Shown here one piece after another: positions 13,071 through 14,792 of a stretch of 14,792 bases of DNA. The position numbers were made by a program, and so were the translations under genes. How positions within the stretch are numbered: position 1 is the first letter of the stretch; every line of letters begins with the position of its first letter. Where the stretch lies: NCBI GenBank assembly GCA_002771315.1, contig PCSF01000227.1:1-14792 (forward strand), read 5' to 3'. This DNA comes from Desulfobacterales bacterium CG23_combo_of_CG06-09_8_20_14_all_52_9 (GTDB lineage Bacteria > Desulfobacterota > Desulfobacteria > Desulfobacterales > UBA2156). Under the pieces are notes generated by a model. The model saw only the letters and a list, made by a program, of their open reading frames with translations. It was not told where the DNA came from and ran no database searches.

Positions 13071-13119
13071 TAAAGAAAAGCGCGCACCGCGATTTTGAAT
13101 AAGACGCCGCGATGCGCGC
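13071..13119 (-). terminator. Hairpin plus T-rich tract between dctP and dctQ (attenuator/partial terminator)
   Basis: GCGCGCACCGCG (13080-13091) pairs with CGCGATGCGCGC (13108-13119), 11 of 12 bases, around a 16-nt loop. On the transcribed minus strand the stem is followed at once by TTTTCTTT. This would reduce transcription into dctQM, or protect the 3' end of dctP mRNA, giving an excess of binding protein over membrane subunits. Confidence 0.65.
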
Positions 13120-13159
13120 CATCCACTCCAGTGCCTTCAAATGCAAAGGAATTACTGAT

Positions 13160-14191
13160 TTATTTTCGTTTGGCGATCGCTTCCTCGGCTTTCTTCACGA
13201 GATCTGCGCCGATCTGCTTGGCCCATTTATCATAAACGCTGCGGGTCGCCTTTCTGAACGCCTCCTTCTCGACATCGGTCAACTTCACGACGTTGACGCC
13301 CTTGGCTCCCACCTCCTTGATCATGGAGTCGTCGGGCGGAATCAGTCCTTTTCGCGCTGCGTCGATGTTTTCACGGCCCGCCTGTTCGGCGGCTTCGCGG
13401 ACAGCCTTCTGATCCTCGGGTGTCCATGTGCCCCAAACGGACTTGCTCACGACAAAGATCAGCGGGTCCGCTACATATCCCCAAAGGGTAAGATTCTTCT
13501 GATTCGCGGCGGTGTCCAGTTTGGCTATGGTAAATATGGTCAGAGGGTTTTCCTGGCCATCCACTGCGCCGCTTGAAAGGGCGGGGACTGCATCCGCCCA
13601 GCTCATCTGGGTAGGATTTGCGCCCAGCGCCGTGAAAGTATCCAGAAAAAGCGGAGAGCCGACCACGCGGATTTTCAGCCCCTTCAGGTCCGCCGGGGTG
13701 CGAATGGCCCGCTTCGAGTTGGTGAGTTCCCGGAATCCGTTTTCGCCCCAGGCCAGAGGAACAACATCTTTTTCGCTGAGAATTTTGAAAAGATCTTTTC
13801 CCACATCACCCTGAGTCAACGCATCGATGGCCTTATAGTCGGGCATCAGGAACGGCATGGAGAACAGATTGAGTTCCTTCACCTGCGGGGACCAGTTGAT
13901 GGTGGAACCGATGGCCATGTCGATGGCTCCCTGACGGATGGCGGTGAACTCTTTGGTCTGATCTCCGCCCACCAGACTTGTCCCGGGGTATGTCTTGATC
14001 AGGATGCGGCCGGCGGTCTTCTCCTTCACGAGTTCAGCCCATCGCTCGCCCGCGATCCCCCAGGCAAAGGGCTTTCCTACCACCGTCGAGAGTTTGTATT
14101 CGGGTTTGTAGTCGGCGGAGAATGCCACTTCGGTTAGACAACAAAAAATCACCATCGTTGTCGCCATGAATACCAGTATACCCTTTTTCAT
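13160..14191 (-). CDS. dctP: TRAP transporter periplasmic substrate-binding protein (DctP family)
   Basis: The 343-residue exported protein has a signal peptide (MKKGILVFMATTMVIFCCLT..., cleavage near residue 25, AFSAD). The mature DctP fold shows KEFTAIRQGAIDMAIG, LFSMPFLMPDY, LKGLKIRVVGSPLF with the family arginine that normally binds a substrate carboxylate, WADAVPALSSGAVDGQENP, and a Lys/Glu-rich C-terminal helix. Length is normal. The start at 14189-14191 has GGAGGG upstream and gives a clean signal peptide; the 38-residue upstream extension is rejected. The conserved Arg suggests an organic acid ligand. Because the dehydrogenase genes follow in the same operon, the ligand may feed that complex (inference). 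Confidence 0.94.
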   Translation of the reverse strand: MKKGILVFMATTMVIFCCLTEVAFSADYKPEYKLSTVVGKPFAWGIAGERWAELVKEKTAGRILIKTYPGTSLVGGDQTKEFTAIRQGAIDMAIGSTINWSPQVKELNLFSMPFLMPDYKAIDALTQGDVGKDLFKILSEKDVVPLAWGENGFRELTNSKRAIRTPADLKGLKIRVVGSPLFLDTFTALGANPTQMSWADAVPALSSGAVDGQENPLTIFTIAKLDTAANQKNLTLWGYVADPLIFVVSKSVWGTWTPEDQKAVREAAEQAGRENIDAARKGLIPPDDSMIKEVGAKGVNVVKLTDVEKEAFRKATRSVYDKWAKQIGADLVKKAEEAIAKRK

Positions 14192-14552
14192 TGTCACCCT
14201 CCTTTTTCTTCTAAGAGCCCGTGTTACAAATACGCCAGCCGTTAAGGCGTCGCGCTTCACCAAAGACATGCAGAAAGCTTCACTCCGACTGTTTGTCGGG
14301 GACAACGTTTTGATGGAAAGATTTTTTTAGGTTGATTAAATGAGTGTGTAAGTTGTGGTTTACCGTCATCTTCGGCACAAGATATGGGAACCTGCGATTG
14401 CAATTAATTATTGTTTTTCATTATCCAAGGGGAAATGCGCTGTCAATCGGAAATTTGCCGGTCAGGGGTCTATTAATCCAACCGATGCGGGTATAAGCGG
14501 CCGGAGCAAAGCTGGGGAATGATTCTTTGAGAGTGATATCCATCGGTTTGAT
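14192..14552. other. 361-bp non-coding stretch upstream of dctP
   Basis: Contains a candidate promoter (14418-14446), a long untranslated leader of roughly 220 nt with small stems (ACGCC/GGCGT at about 14231-14250; CCGAC/GTCGG at about 14286-14300), AT-rich palindromes near 14397-14413, and one arm of an inverted repeat flanking the tRNA 3' end. No gene is supported. Confidence 0.6.
14418..14446 (-). promoter_or_regulatory. Candidate sigma70 promoter of the dctPQM-dehydrogenase operon
   Basis: A perfect TTGACA (14441-14446) is followed on the minus strand by GATAAT at 15-nt spacing or TAATGA at 17-nt spacing. Nearby ATTGCAAT (14397-14404) is a perfect palindrome downstream of the likely start and could be an operator. 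Confidence 0.5.
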
Positions 14553-14553
14553 T
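14475..14553. repeat. Inverted repeat between tRNA-Arg and the dctP promoter
   Basis: AATCCAACCGATG (14475-14487) and CATCGGTTTGATT (14541-14553) are inverted copies with one mismatch in 13, separated by 53 nt. The right arm abuts the encoded CCA end of the tRNA. It may fold in the tRNA precursor as a processing or weak termination structure. Confidence 0.45.
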
Positions 14554-14628
14554 GGTACGCCCGACAGGATTTGAACCTGTGGCCTACGGATTCGTAGTCC
14601 GGCGCTCTATCCACTGAGCTACGGGCGC
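14553..14628 (-). tRNA. tRNA-Arg (anticodon ACG)
   Basis: The 76-nt cloverleaf is complete with encoded CCA (14553-14555). The acceptor stem GCGCCCG pairs with CGGGCGT, ending in a G1-U72 wobble. The D arm is GCTC/GAGC, the anticodon loop is CTACGAA giving anticodon ACG (read as ICG after deamination; decodes CGU/CGC/CGA), and the T arm is ACAGG-TTCAAAT-CCTGT. The top pair of the anticodon stem (27-43) is a C-U mismatch, a minor oddity that does not prevent folding. It has its own promoter just upstream. Confidence 0.95.
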
Positions 14629-14653
14629 ACACATGCTTGAGGCAAACAAGTCT

Positions 14654-14682
14654 TTTTTAGAAAAAATGTGACGGCATGTCAA
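14654..14682 (-). promoter_or_regulatory. Promoter of tRNA-Arg
   Basis: A perfect TTGACA (14677-14682), 17-nt spacer and TAAAAA (14654-14659) lie on the minus strand, placing the transcript start near 14647, about 20 nt before the mature tRNA. Confidence 0.65.
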
Positions 14683-14739
14683 CGGGAACTTCATTTCGAT
14701 TGCATACGGAAACCATTTGCTTTAGAGCAAAAATTAATA

Positions 14740-14792
14740 AAATCGTAAAAACTCAAAATTGGGATGGCAAAGGAAAAAGCTTCAGATACAAG
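14740..14792. repeat. Left end of a second long repeat element, cut by window edge
   Basis: These 53 bases align without gaps to 7375-7427 with 5 mismatches by eye, including the shared GGGATGGCAAAG and AAAAAGCTTCAGAT blocks. This shows the 205-bp element is a multi-copy family in this genome. Confidence 0.8.

Noticed and set aside
14192..14305. Upstream extension of DctP
   Set aside because: It would bury the signal peptide; the internal ATG has a strong GGAGGG site.

Overview
All recognisable genes in this window, including the single tRNA, lie on the minus strand, so transcription runs from high to low coordinates. The gene content is a CcdA/thioredoxin cluster, an SO_0444/ArsP-like permease with an ArsR regulator, a TRAP transporter joined to a thiamine-dependent dehydrogenase, a probable selenoprotein and dispersed stem-loop repeats. 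Together with moderate GC, this suggests a Desulfobacterota (deltaproteobacterial, sulfate-reducer-like) anaerobe. That assignment is inference from gene content; there is no phylogenetic marker gene here.

Right part (14792 to about 7596). A repeat fragment and tRNA-Arg(ACG) with its own sigma70-type promoter are followed by a long leader. Then comes an apparent operon: TRAP binding protein (DctP), a hairpin plus T-rich tract, small membrane subunit (DctQ), large membrane subunit (DctM), dehydrogenase E1 alpha, E1 beta, lipoyl E2, and a small AhpD-like CxxC protein. The simplest reading is import of an organic acid or related compound, followed by oxidative cleavage by an acetoin/pyruvate-dehydrogenase-type complex. 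No E3 (dihydrolipoamide dehydrogenase) is present in the window. The AhpD-like protein sits where an E3 gene often would, and AhpD is known in Mycobacterium to take electrons from a lipoylated E2.

Middle part (about 7595 to 5440). A structured 205-bp repeat with terminal inverted repeats is followed by a small exported His/Tyr/Pro-rich protein of unknown role, a truncated repeat end, and DNA polymerase IV (DinB).

Left part (5440 to 1). A near-consensus promoter precedes an arsR-type repressor gene. This is followed by a metal(loid) efflux permease, a cytoplasmic TM0996-type redoxin with an extra N-terminal domain, a single-domain TM0996-type redoxin, a membrane-anchored periplasmic thioredoxin, an exported DUF1573 protein, a second anchored thioredoxin with a SurA/PpiC-like helical region, and the start of a CcdA-type electron transporter cut by the window edge. 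This looks like an inducible efflux operon with a thiol-electron relay across the membrane.

The most striking observation is in the DUF1573 gene. An in-frame TGA lies exactly where the first Cys of the family's Cys-Gly-Cys-Thr motif belongs, and the family sequence continues without a break after it. It is best read as a selenocysteine codon. A conventional caller would split this gene into two fragments.
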